Shown here: one piece after another, positions 1-8,255 of the stretch
Numbering within the stretch: position 1 is the stretch's first letter
Layout of the letters: each line of letters begins with the position of its first letter
Assembly: GCA_045545735.1 (NCBI GenBank)
Contig: JAZQBM010000001.1
Span: forward strand, 62,001-126,000
Source: Fimenecus sp045545735
Lineage (GTDB): Bacteria; Bacillota; Clostridia; Oscillospirales; Acutalibacteraceae
Length of the DNA stretch: 64,000 nucleotides
Direction: 5' to 3'
Made by a program: the position numbers and the translations under genes
Notes under the pieces: generated by a model
What the model was told of the DNA's origin: nothing
Database searches by the model: none
What the model saw: the letters and a program-made list of their open reading frames with translations, nothing else

Positions 1-428
1 TTTTCCTCACCGTCATCATCCATTGTGATTAATTCAAATGGTTCAGTTTCGCTTAATATAATTCTTGCAACTTCTTCACAACAAATACCTAAACCTATTT
101 CAACTCTGTCAGAATAAAAGTTGCGAAATCGTGGGTGGTCGTTGCAAATCTGACAAAGTGAGTTTTCACCTAAATTCAAAATAATCTCACACAAATTTTT
201 TTCATTTAAAAACGGACAACGCTCGTTTTCACATAATTTAAATGATGCACACCCATTATTAACTTCAATATTTTCTTTTAGTTTGTTGCCAAATTCAGTA
301 TTGTTGTTTTTGTAATGCTCATATGTGTCATCATCAATGTCAATTTCCCATCCAACACAACAACTGTGACGGCATTTATCAGCAATACACTTGAATTTAT
401 TATAATAGCTTGGTGCAAATGTTTTCAT
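1..428 (-). CDS. FliB-like lysine-N-methylase family protein (C-terminus beyond window)
   Basis: The reading frame runs leftward from an ATG at 428 and is still open at base 1, so only about 142 N-terminal residues are visible. The start fits the flagellin lysine-N-methylase (FliB/YkgJ-like cysteine cluster) family: KTFAPSYYNKFKC, then a KCRHSCCVGWEIDID cysteine cluster, then a second cluster CPFL...LCEII...LCQICNDHPRF. These cysteines probably bind an iron-sulfur cluster or metal. Many Clostridia carry this family whether or not they are flagellated, so the substrate cannot be inferred, and no flagellar gene is visible here. A GGGGAA ribosome binding site precedes the ATG, and a promoter lies at 457-485. 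It is divergent from the MFS gene. Confidence 0.75.
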   Translation of the reverse strand, partial: MKTFAPSYYNKFKCIADKCRHSCCVGWEIDIDDDTYEHYKNNNTEFGNKLKENIEVNNGCASFKLCENERCPFLNEKNLCEIILNLGENSLCQICNDHPRFRNFYSDRVEIGLGICCEEVARIILSETEPFELITMDDDGEE

Positions 429-437
429 AGAAATTCC

Positions 438-485
438 CCATATTCAATATGGAACAATTATAGTTCAAAATATATGTATTTTCAA
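438..485 (-). promoter_or_regulatory. Promoter of the FliB-like gene with a palindrome near the start site
   Basis: Reading leftward, TTGAAA (480-485) and TATAAT (457-462) are separated by 17 bases, a good sigma-A promoter. Downstream of the -10, at 438-452, is a perfect 7-1-7 palindrome, CCATATTCAATATGG, placed where a repressor would block initiation. The operator role is inference. Confidence 0.6.
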
Positions 486-532
486 CGGAATTTTTGCATT
501 TTTATAAGTTTAATTATATATTTTTATCGTCG

Positions 533-569
533 TTGAAATTAAAATGTTTCTATGATACAATACCATAGA
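533..569 (+). promoter_or_regulatory. Promoter of the MFS gene with inverted repeat over the -10
   Basis: TTGAAA (533-538) and TACAAT (556-561) with 17-base spacing form a plausible sigma-A promoter 29 bases before the MFS start. An inverted repeat, TCTATG-N9-CATAGA (549-569), straddles the -10 box and could be an operator. Confidence 0.5.
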
Positions 570-589
570 CCAAAACATAAGGAGTTAAT

Positions 590-1753
590 ATGCTTTTCAT
601 TTTAGTTGTAATTTATATTGTTTTTATATCTTTAGGATTGCCTGATTCACTTTTCGGTGTTGCATGGCCTGTAGTTCATACAGAATTTGGAATTAACGAA
701 AGTTTTGCATCTTTTTATAGTATTATTACAGGTATTTGCACAGGTGGGGTAAGTTTTATAGCAGGTAAGTTAATACGCAAATTTGGTACGGCAAATGTAA
801 CTTTTGTCTCAACTCTGCTTACTGCAATTGGACTTCTTTGTATGAGCCTTGCACCTAATATTATTGTTATGATGCTTGGTACTGTCATTCTTGGTTACGG
901 TGCAGGTGTAATTGATACAGCTCTCAATAATTTTGTTTCACTTCATTACAAAGCACAACATATGAATTGGCTACACGCATTTTGGGGAGTTGGCGTTACT
1001 GTTAGTCCGCTTATTATGTCAGTTTTCTTAACGGGTGAAATGGGTGCATGGCGAAATGGTTATCGGGTAATTGCACTTTTACAGTTGTCAATAGCAGTTG
1101 TTATTGCAATTTCACTTAAAAAATGGAAAACAATTAAAGAAACTGCCGAAACAGAAGAAGTTGCCGTTGAAAATAAAAAAGGCTTGTTTGAAATATTGAA
1201 AATAAAAGGTGTAATCACAAGTGTATTATCTCAAGGGCTTTATTGCAGTATGGAATTCCTTATTGGCACGTGGGGAGCATCATTCCTTGTGCACGTACAC
1301 GCTTTAGAACCTGATAATGCTGCGAAATGGATTTCACTTTATTTTGGCGGAATAATGGTGGGCAGATTTATTTCGGGATTTATTTCAATGAAAGCAAACG
1401 ACAATATGATGATTCGTCTTGGAATTATAGTTTCATTCGTCGGTATGATTCTTTTAGCACTTCCGCTTGGTAATATTTCACTTGCAGGTTTATTGCTTGT
1501 TGGTGTTGGATTTGGTCCAATTTTCCCGAGTATTCTGCATAGTGTTCCTGAACGCTTTGGCAAAGAATACTCGGCGGATATTACAGGATTTCATATGGGT
1601 GGTGCATACGGAATCGGTTTTGGTGTGCAGTTGATTTTCGGTTTTGTAGCAACAGCAACAACTTTTAATATTACTCCATTCGTTCTTCTTGCACTTTGCG
1701 TGGGAATTTTCTTAGCGAATGAGTTTGCAATTAAAACCTTAAATAAAAAATAA
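590..1753 (+). CDS. Major facilitator superfamily transporter
   Basis: A 387-residue, strongly hydrophobic protein with about 12 predicted membrane spans and a polar central loop (about residues 185-205, rich in Glu and Lys), the usual MFS two-bundle layout. The first half has GKLIRKFG, like the MFS loop 2-3 motif, and GYGAGVIDTALN. The ATG at 590 follows an AAGGAG site by 5 bases. The substrate cannot be read from sequence. The next gene, 45 bases downstream, is a bile-salt-hydrolase-family enzyme, so a bile-acid or amide-product carrier is possible, but that is guilt by association. Family call firm, function open. Confidence 0.8.
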   Translation: MLFILVVIYIVFISLGLPDSLFGVAWPVVHTEFGINESFASFYSIITGICTGGVSFIAGKLIRKFGTANVTFVSTLLTAIGLLCMSLAPNIIVMMLGTVILGYGAGVIDTALNNFVSLHYKAQHMNWLHAFWGVGVTVSPLIMSVFLTGEMGAWRNGYRVIALLQLSIAVVIAISLKKWKTIKETAETEEVAVENKKGLFEILKIKGVITSVLSQGLYCSMEFLIGTWGASFLVHVHALEPDNAAKWISLYFGGIMVGRFISGFISMKANDNMMIRLGIIVSFVGMILLALPLGNISLAGLLLVGVGFGPIFPSILHSVPERFGKEYSADITGFHMGGAYGIGFGVQLIFGFVATATTFNITPFVLLALCVGIFLANEFAIKTLNKK

Positions 1754-1798
1754 TTATATTTGAAGTACATATACTAAATCAAAAGGACGTGATTTTTT

Positions 1799-2770
1799 AT
1801 GTGTACTTCAATTTCATTTTTAACAAAAGACCACTATTTTGGAAGAACTCTTGATTTAGAGTATTCCTATGACGAAAAGGTAGTGGTTACTCCAAGAAAA
1901 TTTCCGTTTCAATTCCGTTATCAGAAACCTGTCAACAATCATTATGCTATGATTGGTATGGCAACAGTTGCTGACGGATATCCACTTTATTATGAAGCAA
2001 CCAACGAAAAAGGGCTTTCAATGGCGGGACTTAATTTCCCTGACAGAACAGTTTATAAAGACTTTGCTCACGAGAAAAACAATATCTGCCCGTTTGAACT
2101 GATTCCTTGGGTTCTAAGTAAATGTGAAAGTGTTGAAGAGGCAAAGGAGTTGTTGTATAATACAAACGTGATTTCTGCCGATTTCAATGATGATTTTCCG
2201 TCAACACCGCTTCATTGGATGCTTTCTGACCGTGATTCTTCAATTACAGTTGAATGTGTTGAAGAAGGACTTAAAATTTATTATAATCCCGTAAGTGTGT
2301 TGACTAACAATCCTGAATTCCCAATGCAAGTATTTAATCTTAACAATTTTGTTAGTTTAACCCGTGAAGAACCTGAAACAAGATTTGCAGAGGGGTTTGA
2401 TTTTAATAAATACAGTAGGGGAATGGGTGCGTTGGGATTACCGGGAGATTGTTCTTCAATGTCACGCTTTGTAAGAGCAGTATTTACAAGACTTAATTCT
2501 GTCTGCGGAGAAAGTGAATGCGAGAGTATAAGCCAGTTTTTCCATATTCTCGGCACAGTTTCTCAGACAAGAGGTACTGTCAGGGCAGGCGATGGATTTA
2601 TGACTACAATTTATACTTCTTGTTGCAATACTGATAAAGGAATTTATTATTATACAACTTATGAAAATAATCAAATTACCGCAGTAGATATGTATCGCGA
2701 AAACCTTGACAGAAACGGACTTGTGATATATAATCTTGTCAACGAACAACAAATTAATTATCAAAATTAA
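1799..2770 (+). CDS. Choloylglycine hydrolase family protein (bile salt hydrolase-like)
   Basis: A 323-residue Ntn-hydrolase whose mature N-terminus would be Cys2 after Met removal (MCTSISF). Residues matching the bile salt hydrolase active site are present: Cys2, Arg16 and Asp19 (GRTLDLEYS), Asn79 (GLNFPD), Asn171 (LTNNPEFPMQ) and Arg223 (SSMSRFVRA). Length is normal for the family. The reaction would be hydrolysis of the amide of a conjugated bile acid; some family members instead cleave penicillin V or N-acyl homoserine lactones, and sequence alone does not settle this. AAAGGACG lies 9 bases before the ATG. It has no signal peptide, so it is cytoplasmic. It probably shares the MFS promoter. 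Confidence 0.87.
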   Translation: MCTSISFLTKDHYFGRTLDLEYSYDEKVVVTPRKFPFQFRYQKPVNNHYAMIGMATVADGYPLYYEATNEKGLSMAGLNFPDRTVYKDFAHEKNNICPFELIPWVLSKCESVEEAKELLYNTNVISADFNDDFPSTPLHWMLSDRDSSITVECVEEGLKIYYNPVSVLTNNPEFPMQVFNLNNFVSLTREEPETRFAEGFDFNKYSRGMGALGLPGDCSSMSRFVRAVFTRLNSVCGESECESISQFFHILGTVSQTRGTVRAGDGFMTTIYTSCCNTDKGIYYYTTYENNQITAVDMYRENLDRNGLVIYNLVNEQQINYQN

Positions 2771-2781
2771 AAATTAACTGC

Positions 2782-2861
2782 CACCGGGTAGTGTGATGCT
2801 AAGCATCCGCTTGATATATCGTTAGGTCTTAGAAGATATATCAAACGGGTGTTATTTTTTT
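2782..2861 (+). promoter_or_regulatory. Structured leader of pnuC, candidate riboswitch or attenuator
   Basis: Three nested helices can be drawn. CACC (2782-2785) pairs with GGTG (2848-2851). Inside is GATGC/GCATC with a 3-base loop (2795-2807). A perfect 10-bp stem follows, TTGATATATC (2811-2820) with GATATATCAA (2835-2844). Seven T residues (2855-2861) come directly before the pnuC ribosome binding site. The long stem plus U-run could act as a terminator for the upstream gene or as an expression platform. It does not match any riboswitch consensus I can recall with confidence, so no class is assigned. Confidence 0.45.
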
Positions 2862-2870
2862 GAGGTGTTT

Positions 2871-3560
2871 ATGAAAAAACTATTTAACTATTTCACTAAA
2901 TTTGAGATTGGATTGTGGACTTCATCTGTGCTTATAATAATCGGCACATTTATTGTGTTTGAAGATAAAGATTTTCTTACACTTGTCGCTTCTCTTGTTG
3001 GTGCAACATTTCTTGTGCTTAATGCAAAGGGGAACCCTATAGGTCAGTTACTTACCATAATTTTCAGTATTATTTATGGAGTAATTTCTTACAGATTTGC
3101 TTATTATGGCGAAATGATTACATATCTTTGTATGTCAATGCCAATTGCATTTGTTGCTTTGATTTCTTGGCTTAAAAATCCTTATGAAAAAGGTAAGGCA
3201 GAAGTTAAAGTGAACAAGTTATCTAAAGTAGAAATCATATTGATGTTTATGTTGACAGCGATTGTAACAGTAATTTTTTATTTCATTTTAAAATACTTCA
3301 ATACTGCTAACCTAATTCCAAGCACATTTTCAGTTACAACAAGTTTTATGGCTGCATACCTTACATTTAGACGAAGTCCTTACTTTGCATTGGCTTATGC
3401 TATGAACGACTTGGTTTTAATTGTGTTGTGGGTGCTGGCATCAATAACCGAAATATCATATTTGTCAGTTGTTATCTGTTTTATAGTCTTTTTTGTAAAT
3501 GATATGTATGGATTCATCAACTGGAAACGTATGGAAAAGCGTCAGAAACTGAATATGTAA
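2871..3560 (+). CDS. pnuC: PnuC-type nicotinamide riboside / vitamin transporter
   Basis: A 229-residue membrane protein with about seven hydrophobic spans. It has the PnuC family pattern: GNPIGQLLTIIFSIIYG in an early span, then FFVNDMYGFINWKRM near the C-terminus, where Trp and Asn residues line the substrate site in characterised members. PnuC proteins take up nicotinamide riboside for NAD synthesis by facilitated diffusion; relatives carry thiamine or riboflavin, which cannot be excluded. I chose the ATG at 2871 because GAGGTG (2862-2867) sits just upstream; an in-frame GTG at 2865 lies inside that site. The structured leader at 2782-2861 suggests ligand-dependent control. Confidence 0.82.
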   Translation: MKKLFNYFTKFEIGLWTSSVLIIIGTFIVFEDKDFLTLVASLVGATFLVLNAKGNPIGQLLTIIFSIIYGVISYRFAYYGEMITYLCMSMPIAFVALISWLKNPYEKGKAEVKVNKLSKVEIILMFMLTAIVTVIFYFILKYFNTANLIPSTFSVTTSFMAAYLTFRRSPYFALAYAMNDLVLIVLWVLASITEISYLSVVICFIVFFVNDMYGFINWKRMEKRQKLNM

Positions 3561-3564
3561 AAAC

Positions 3565-3593
3565 AAAGCTGATGTCAATAAAACATCAGCTTT
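3565..3593. terminator. Bidirectional hairpin between pnuC and the lipoprotein gene
   Basis: An 11-bp perfect stem: AAAGCTGATGT (3565-3575) pairs with ACATCAGCTTT (3583-3593) around a 7-base loop. It lies between two convergent genes and has A/T flanks on both sides. Confidence 0.8.
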
Positions 3594-3598
3594 ATTCT

Positions 3599-3910
3599 TT
3601 AGCCCATAATATCTCTGATTCCGTTGCCGATACCTTCGCCAATATCAGATGCTGCTTCGCCAACACCGTCAACAACATCGCCTGCGGCATTACCTGCATT
3701 GCTTACACCGTTGCTGATATCATTACCCATATTGTTGCCATTGTTGCTGCCATTGCTATTTGCGTTGTTGTTTGTAGTACTTGTTGTGTTGGTTGTGCTT
3801 GTACTTGTGCTTGTGTCACTTACCTTGCCGTCATCTGTGTTATTACAACCAACAAGGAAAACACAAAGTAAAGTCGCTACCATTACCATAACAATTGCTG
3901 CTTTTTTCAC
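3599..3910 (-). CDS. Small lipoprotein, Ser/Thr/Asn/Gly-rich
   Basis: A 103-residue protein starting at a GTG (3910) preceded by a near-perfect AAGGAGGG site. Residues 1-21 form a lipoprotein signal peptide ending in the lipobox LVGC, with Cys22 as lipidation site. The rest is low complexity: Thr/Ser/Asn-rich (about 30-60), then a Gly/Asn/Asp repeat ending DIGEGIGNGIRDIMG. I recognise no family. It follows ypeB on the same strand after 58 bases, so co-expression during sporulation is possible. Frames on the opposite strand look long only because of the repeated codons. Confidence 0.7.
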   Translation of the reverse strand: MKKAAIVMVMVATLLCVFLVGCNNTDDGKVSDTSTSTSTTNTTSTTNNNANSNGSNNGNNMGNDISNGVSNAGNAAGDVVDGVGEAASDIGEGIGNGIRDIMG

Positions 3911-3968
3911 TGTAATCCCTCCTTAAACAGTGGTGTTATTATTATTTCTCGTGATTGGCGGTTTTATA

Positions 3969-5315
3969 CTATTTTGTCAGTACGCCACCATCACTGTATA
4001 GCAAAATTAAAATATTATCTTCTTCGCCTGTGTCACAGTCAATATATACGAGCAGTTCCTGACCTTTTTCTGTTTTACAATGGATTTCATAACAGTATTG
4101 TTCAGTTTTCCAATCAGTCGGAATAATACAAAGTTGAGTGTCAATTACGGTGAGGGTATCATTGATTTTTGCAACCGCTTGTGCTTCAGTTATAGTTGGA
4201 GTAAATGATTTTCTGTTATGGTGATTATAAACATATCCGGTAGCATCAAAAGACATTATTTCACCGGTTTCAAGGTTTACGCTGACTTTAATAAGGTCAG
4301 GGTATATAACAATTCCCTTGTCATTACTTGCAAAGTTTACGGTACATATTCCGTCATCTGTAAAATAATAACTTTCTTTTAAATTTTCAAATCCAATTTT
4401 TTTAAGATAATTTTTTGCATTTCTAACGGCTTCGTCTTGCTTAATTTCAACTTCGCCTGCAAATTGTGAATTAATCATATACAAAGGAATTCCGCCAACT
4501 TTTGTAATACCAACTGTGCAGTTATCACTTTGAAACACATAACAAGGTACGTTTCCGTTTTCTTCATATGAAAACTCTAGTGTGCTTTTTTCTTTTTCAC
4601 AAACTTTCTGTGCAATTTTTAAAGCATCTTCTTGTGAAATCTCGTTTAACCCTTTTAATAATGCAGGGGAGCCTTGTTCAATATGGTCCGAAAAAGGACC
4701 GTCATAAATAAGTGATGGTAAATCTGAAAGCGATTGCTCAACATCGTCAAAACTATTGTTTATTGTAACTGTATTACTGTCTTTTTCCAAAAGGGTAGAG
4801 TCATAATCATCAAATGAAAATGTTCCGTTTTCAAGTTCATAACACATTTGATTTACCTGTTCGCTTAAGGAGTTGCAGTACTCATAAAGACTTGCAAGTT
4901 GATTGCGTTCTTCTGAACTCAAAGGCTCACCGGATGCACTTTTGCGTCCTAACGCCATAACAAATTCTCCAACTTGAGATAAAAATTTGTATGTGTTGGC
5001 AAGTTGAGTGTCACTTGACGGCAACATAGCAAGACTGTTTTTTGCGCCTGACGATTCTCGCCATAATTCCGATGCTAATTTTGAAAGCATTGTGGGCGTA
5101 CTTGAATACATAACCTTTTCAAGATTTGTAGAAATATTATTTAGGTTTTCGTCAAGAGAAACAAGTGCCAACTGATTTGTAACTAAAACTTCTCGTTCAT
5201 ATCTTGAAAGTTTCACAGTTTGAACAATTCCAAATATACCAAGAACAGTAATTACCGTAACTGTGTATAGTATAAGTCGGATTTTTCCTCGTGAAAACGT
5301 TGCTCTTTTATCCAT
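3969..5315 (-). CDS. ypeB: Germination protein YpeB
   Basis: A 448-residue protein with an N-terminal membrane anchor (about 12-32), a helical region (about 40-200) and three PepSY-like repeats in the second half (starting near ISQEDALKIA, IKQDEAVRNA and ITEAQAVAKI). This is the YpeB architecture. In Bacillus, YpeB is needed for stable incorporation of the cortex-lytic enzyme SleB into spores. No sleB is seen beside it; the neighbour is a lipoprotein gene. ATG 5315 was chosen because AAGGAG lies 8 bases upstream, whereas the in-frame GTG at 5324 is against that site. Confidence 0.87.
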   Translation of the reverse strand: MDKRATFSRGKIRLILYTVTVITVLGIFGIVQTVKLSRYEREVLVTNQLALVSLDENLNNISTNLEKVMYSSTPTMLSKLASELWRESSGAKNSLAMLPSSDTQLANTYKFLSQVGEFVMALGRKSASGEPLSSEERNQLASLYEYCNSLSEQVNQMCYELENGTFSFDDYDSTLLEKDSNTVTINNSFDDVEQSLSDLPSLIYDGPFSDHIEQGSPALLKGLNEISQEDALKIAQKVCEKEKSTLEFSYEENGNVPCYVFQSDNCTVGITKVGGIPLYMINSQFAGEVEIKQDEAVRNAKNYLKKIGFENLKESYYFTDDGICTVNFASNDKGIVIYPDLIKVSVNLETGEIMSFDATGYVYNHHNRKSFTPTITEAQAVAKINDTLTVIDTQLCIIPTDWKTEQYCYEIHCKTEKGQELLVYIDCDTGEEDNILILLYSDGGVLTK

Positions 5316-5394
5316 TTTTTGCACTCCTTTTTAGGTTTGAGGTTATTGTTTACAAAAAATTTAAAAATATGCCCTAAAAAACATCATTTTATGT

Positions 5395-5423
5395 TTGCCA
5401 AACAGCAGTTTTTGTAGTATAAT
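5395..5423 (+). promoter_or_regulatory. Sigma-A promoter of the cysteine desulfurase-thiI operon
   Basis: TTGCCA (5395-5400) and TATAAT (5418-5423) with exactly 17 bases between them, 38 bases before the cysteine desulfurase start. Confidence 0.7.
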
Positions 5424-5460
5424 TACATTGATTTATTATGCAGAATGGGGGAGAAGTATC

Positions 5461-6588
5461 GTGACGGTTTATCTTGATAATAGTGCAACAACAAAACCTT
5501 GCGAAAAAGCAGTAAAAAAAGCACTTGAAATGATGAACAAAAACTTTGGAAATCCCTCATCACTTCATTTTTGCGGATTTAATGCCAAGAAAGAATTAGA
5601 TAGTGCAAGACGTACTTTATCTGACTTTTTATCTTGTCAGCAAAATGAAGTATTCTTTACCCCAAGCGGAACGGTTGCAAATAATACTGCAATTCTTGGT
5701 ACTGCAAAAGCAAGACGTCGTGAAGGTAAAAAAGTTGTTACTACATTACTTGAACACCCAAGTGTAATAAAACATTTTGAAATACTTGAAGAACAAGGTT
5801 ATGAAGTTGTTTACTTAAAGCCTGATAATAACGGTAAAATCAATCTTGAAGATTTATCAAACGCAGTTGATGAAAATACAATTCTCGTCAGCGTTATGGC
5901 AGTTAATAATGAAGTCGGCTCAATTCAAGACATTTCAAAAATCAAAGGAATTATAAAAGACAATAAATCTAAAGCATATTTTCATTGTGATGCAGTTCAG
6001 GCTTTCGGCAAAATCACATTAAAACCGAAAAAACTCGGAATTGATTTAATGAGTATGAGTGCTCATAAAATTCACGGCATTAAGGGTGCAGGTGCGTTGT
6101 TTGTAAATAACAATATTCGCATTTTACCGAGTATCGTAGGTGGCGGTCAGGAAAATGGCTTGATTTCGGGTACTGAGGCAGTGCCTGCAATATGTGCATT
6201 TGCCGAAGCAGTAAACGATATAGGCAATGTACAAAAAAATCTTGCCGAAGTTACAAAAGCGAGAAATTATTTTATTGAAAAAATTTCAAGCATTGATAAA
6301 GTTTATGTGAACTCACCTGAAGATGCACTTCCTTATATTATCAATATTTCAGTTGAAGGTGTGCCGTCGCAGGTAATGTTAAATTCACTTTCATCAATGG
6401 GAATCTGTGTTTCAGCGGGTTCTGCTTGTGCTAAAGGACACAGAAGTGATGTGCTGACATCAATGGGCGTTTCCCCAAAAGGAATTGATAGTGCAATCCG
6501 TATCAGTTTGTCAAAAACTACCACAGAAAATGAAATGGATTTATTGTATAATGGTATCAAAGATACAGTTAATCGTGTCAGGAGATAA
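5461..6588 (+). CDS. Cysteine desulfurase, probable ThiI partner
   Basis: A 375-residue class V aminotransferase-fold enzyme that removes sulfur from cysteine as a persulfide. The PLP lysine is Lys203 in SMSAHKIHGIKG and the catalytic cysteine is Cys323 in SAGSACAKGHRSD. I start it at GTG 5461, after GGGGGAG (5447-5453), giving the canonical MTVYLDNSATT; the upstream extension of the frame crosses the promoter. thiI follows after 2 bases, as in the nifZ-thiI pair of Bacillus, where the desulfurase feeds tRNA s4U synthesis. The usual RSGTEN motif reads LISGTEA, a small divergence. A role in Fe-S assembly is less likely but not excluded. Confidence 0.9.
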   Translation: MTVYLDNSATTKPCEKAVKKALEMMNKNFGNPSSLHFCGFNAKKELDSARRTLSDFLSCQQNEVFFTPSGTVANNTAILGTAKARRREGKKVVTTLLEHPSVIKHFEILEEQGYEVVYLKPDNNGKINLEDLSNAVDENTILVSVMAVNNEVGSIQDISKIKGIIKDNKSKAYFHCDAVQAFGKITLKPKKLGIDLMSMSAHKIHGIKGAGALFVNNNIRILPSIVGGGQENGLISGTEAVPAICAFAEAVNDIGNVQKNLAEVTKARNYFIEKISSIDKVYVNSPEDALPYIINISVEGVPSQVMLNSLSSMGICVSAGSACAKGHRSDVLTSMGVSPKGIDSAIRISLSKTTTENEMDLLYNGIKDTVNRVRR

Positions 6589-6590
6589 AA

Positions 6591-7763
6591 ATGAAAGAAA
6601 TCATATTAATTAAAAATGGTGAGTTAGCCCTTAAAGGCTTAAATCGTTCAACATTTGAAGATATTTTAATTAAGAACATTCGCAAAAGGATTAAAGTGCT
6701 TGGCGAATTTGAATATAGAAAAGAACAGTCAACTGTTGCGGTTGTTCCAATAGACGACTATATTGATATGGACGAGGTAAGTGATAGAATCAGCCGAGTT
6801 TTTGGTATTGCCGCATATTCACGTGCTTTGCAAGTTGAAAAAGATATGAGTGTAATACTTCAGAACGCACCCGAGTATCTTGCAGAACAGCTTAAAAACG
6901 CAAAAACATTTAAGGTTGAAGGTAAGCGTTCCGATAAAAAATTTCCGCTTAAATCACCCGAAATTTCAGCCGAAGTTGGTGGTGCAATTTTAAGCAAATT
7001 TCCACATTTAAGAGTTGATGTAAAAAATCCCGATATTCTTGTAACTATAGAAATTCGTGAAAAGTTTGCATTTATTCGTGGTAATCAGACTAAAGGTGCA
7101 GGCGGAATGCCAACGGGCACAGCAGGCAAATCTGCAATTCTTATTTCAGGTGGAATTGACAGTCCCGTGGCGGCGTATATGATGGCAAAACGCGGTCTTG
7201 TGCTTAATGCAATTCATTTTGCATCACCGCCATATACATCACCGCAGTCAGAAGAAAAAGTTCATAATCTTCTTCGTCAGGTTTCAAGATATAGCGGCAA
7301 TATAACGCTCTTCACAGTTGGATTTACAGAAATTCAGGAAGAAATCCGTGACAAGTGCCCTGAAGATTTGTTTACTCTTATTATGCGTCGCTTTATGATG
7401 AGAATTTCACAGCGTATTGCAGAAAAAGAAGAATGTAAAGCACTTATAACCGGTGAAAGTCTTGGTCAGGTTGCAAGTCAGACTTTAAATGCATTGGCTT
7501 GTACTGACGCAGTAGTTTCAATGCCCGTGTTCAGACCGCTTATCGGTCTTGATAAGGATGAAATTATCAAAGTTTCAAGAAAAATAGATACTTTTGATAT
7601 TTCAATCGAGCCTTATGAGGATTGTTGCACAGTTTTTACACCAAAGCATCCTAAAACAAAACCACAGGTTTCTGTGCTTGAAAATGCTGAAAAGGCACTT
7701 GATGTTGAAGCACTTATAGACCGTGCAATAGAAAATACAACAATTAAGAATATTTGTTTTTAA
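6591..7763 (+). CDS. thiI: tRNA 4-thiouridine synthase ThiI (short form)
   Basis: A 390-residue enzyme with an N-terminal ferredoxin-like/THUMP region (about 1-165, starting KEIILIKNGELALKG) and a PP-loop ATPase domain with SGGIDS at 186-191. It adenylates U8 of tRNA and inserts sulfur from the cysteine desulfurase. There is no C-terminal rhodanese domain, as in other Firmicutes, so it probably takes persulfide directly from its neighbour. ATG 6591 follows the desulfurase stop by 2 bases. Whether it also serves thiamine synthesis cannot be told; the organism does have a riboswitch-controlled thiamine importer at 18.9 kb. Confidence 0.93.
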   Translation: MKEIILIKNGELALKGLNRSTFEDILIKNIRKRIKVLGEFEYRKEQSTVAVVPIDDYIDMDEVSDRISRVFGIAAYSRALQVEKDMSVILQNAPEYLAEQLKNAKTFKVEGKRSDKKFPLKSPEISAEVGGAILSKFPHLRVDVKNPDILVTIEIREKFAFIRGNQTKGAGGMPTGTAGKSAILISGGIDSPVAAYMMAKRGLVLNAIHFASPPYTSPQSEEKVHNLLRQVSRYSGNITLFTVGFTEIQEEIRDKCPEDLFTLIMRRFMMRISQRIAEKEECKALITGESLGQVASQTLNALACTDAVVSMPVFRPLIGLDKDEIIKVSRKIDTFDISIEPYEDCCTVFTPKHPKTKPQVSVLENAEKALDVEALIDRAIENTTIKNICF

Positions 7764-7774
7764 GGTATATTATA

Positions 7775-8254
7775 ATGACACTTGAAGAAAAAGTTGTTAA
7801 ATTACTAAATGAAAAAGGTCTTGTGTTGGCAACTGCCGAGTCCTGCACAGGCGGTCTTATTGCAAAAAGAATAACTGATGTAAGTGGCTCGTCAGCAGTT
7901 TTTAATTGCGGAATTGTAAGTTACAGTAACGAAATTAAAGAAAAAGTTCTTGGTGTAAGCCACAAAACTCTTGAAACTTTTGGTGCAGTCAGCGAAGAAA
8001 CTGTACGTGAAATGGTAAAAGGCGTTCTTAAAATTTCCGGTGCCGATATTGCAGTTTCCGTTTCGGGAATTGCAGGTCCAACATCTGATAACACAAAAAA
8101 GCCTGTCGGAACAATTTGGTTGGCAGTTTCAAACGGCAAAAAGACTTATGTAAGGCATCTTCAAAAAAACTTCCTTGATGATGTAAGAAACTCAAATAGA
8201 AATTATGCAACAGAAGTTGCATTGAAATTAGTTTTATTAATGGTAGGTGAGTGA
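7775..8254 (+). CDS. pncC: Nicotinamide-nucleotide amidase, CinA C-terminal domain family
   Basis: A 159-residue protein consisting only of the CinA C-terminal domain: AESCTGGLIAKRITDVSGSS (ESCTGG at 22-27), YSNEIKEKVLGV, GAVSEETVREM and SVSGIAGP. The family deamidates NMN to nicotinate mononucleotide, recycling the NMN released by bacterial DNA ligase. I take ATG 7775, where the conserved MTLEEKV begins, rather than an earlier in-frame start that overlaps thiI. It overlaps the ribosome-binding region of the next gene. A degenerate relative of the same domain appears to be part of the large protein at 10569-12731. Confidence 0.88.
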   Translation: MTLEEKVVKLLNEKGLVLATAESCTGGLIAKRITDVSGSSAVFNCGIVSYSNEIKEKVLGVSHKTLETFGAVSEETVREMVKGVLKISGADIAVSVSGIAGPTSDNTKKPVGTIWLAVSNGKKTYVRHLQKNFLDDVRNSNRNYATEVALKLVLLMVGE

Positions 8255-8255
8255 T

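Noticed and set aside
315..536. A 73-residue plus-strand frame opposite the FliB-like gene
   Set aside because: It covers the minus-strand coding region and promoter, and has no ribosome binding site or family resemblance.
3572..3926. Two plus-strand frames of about 100 residues across the lipoprotein gene
   Set aside because: They mirror the repeated codons of the minus-strand lipoprotein, lack a usable ribosome binding site and have biased composition; the minus frame has a lipobox and AAGGAGGG.
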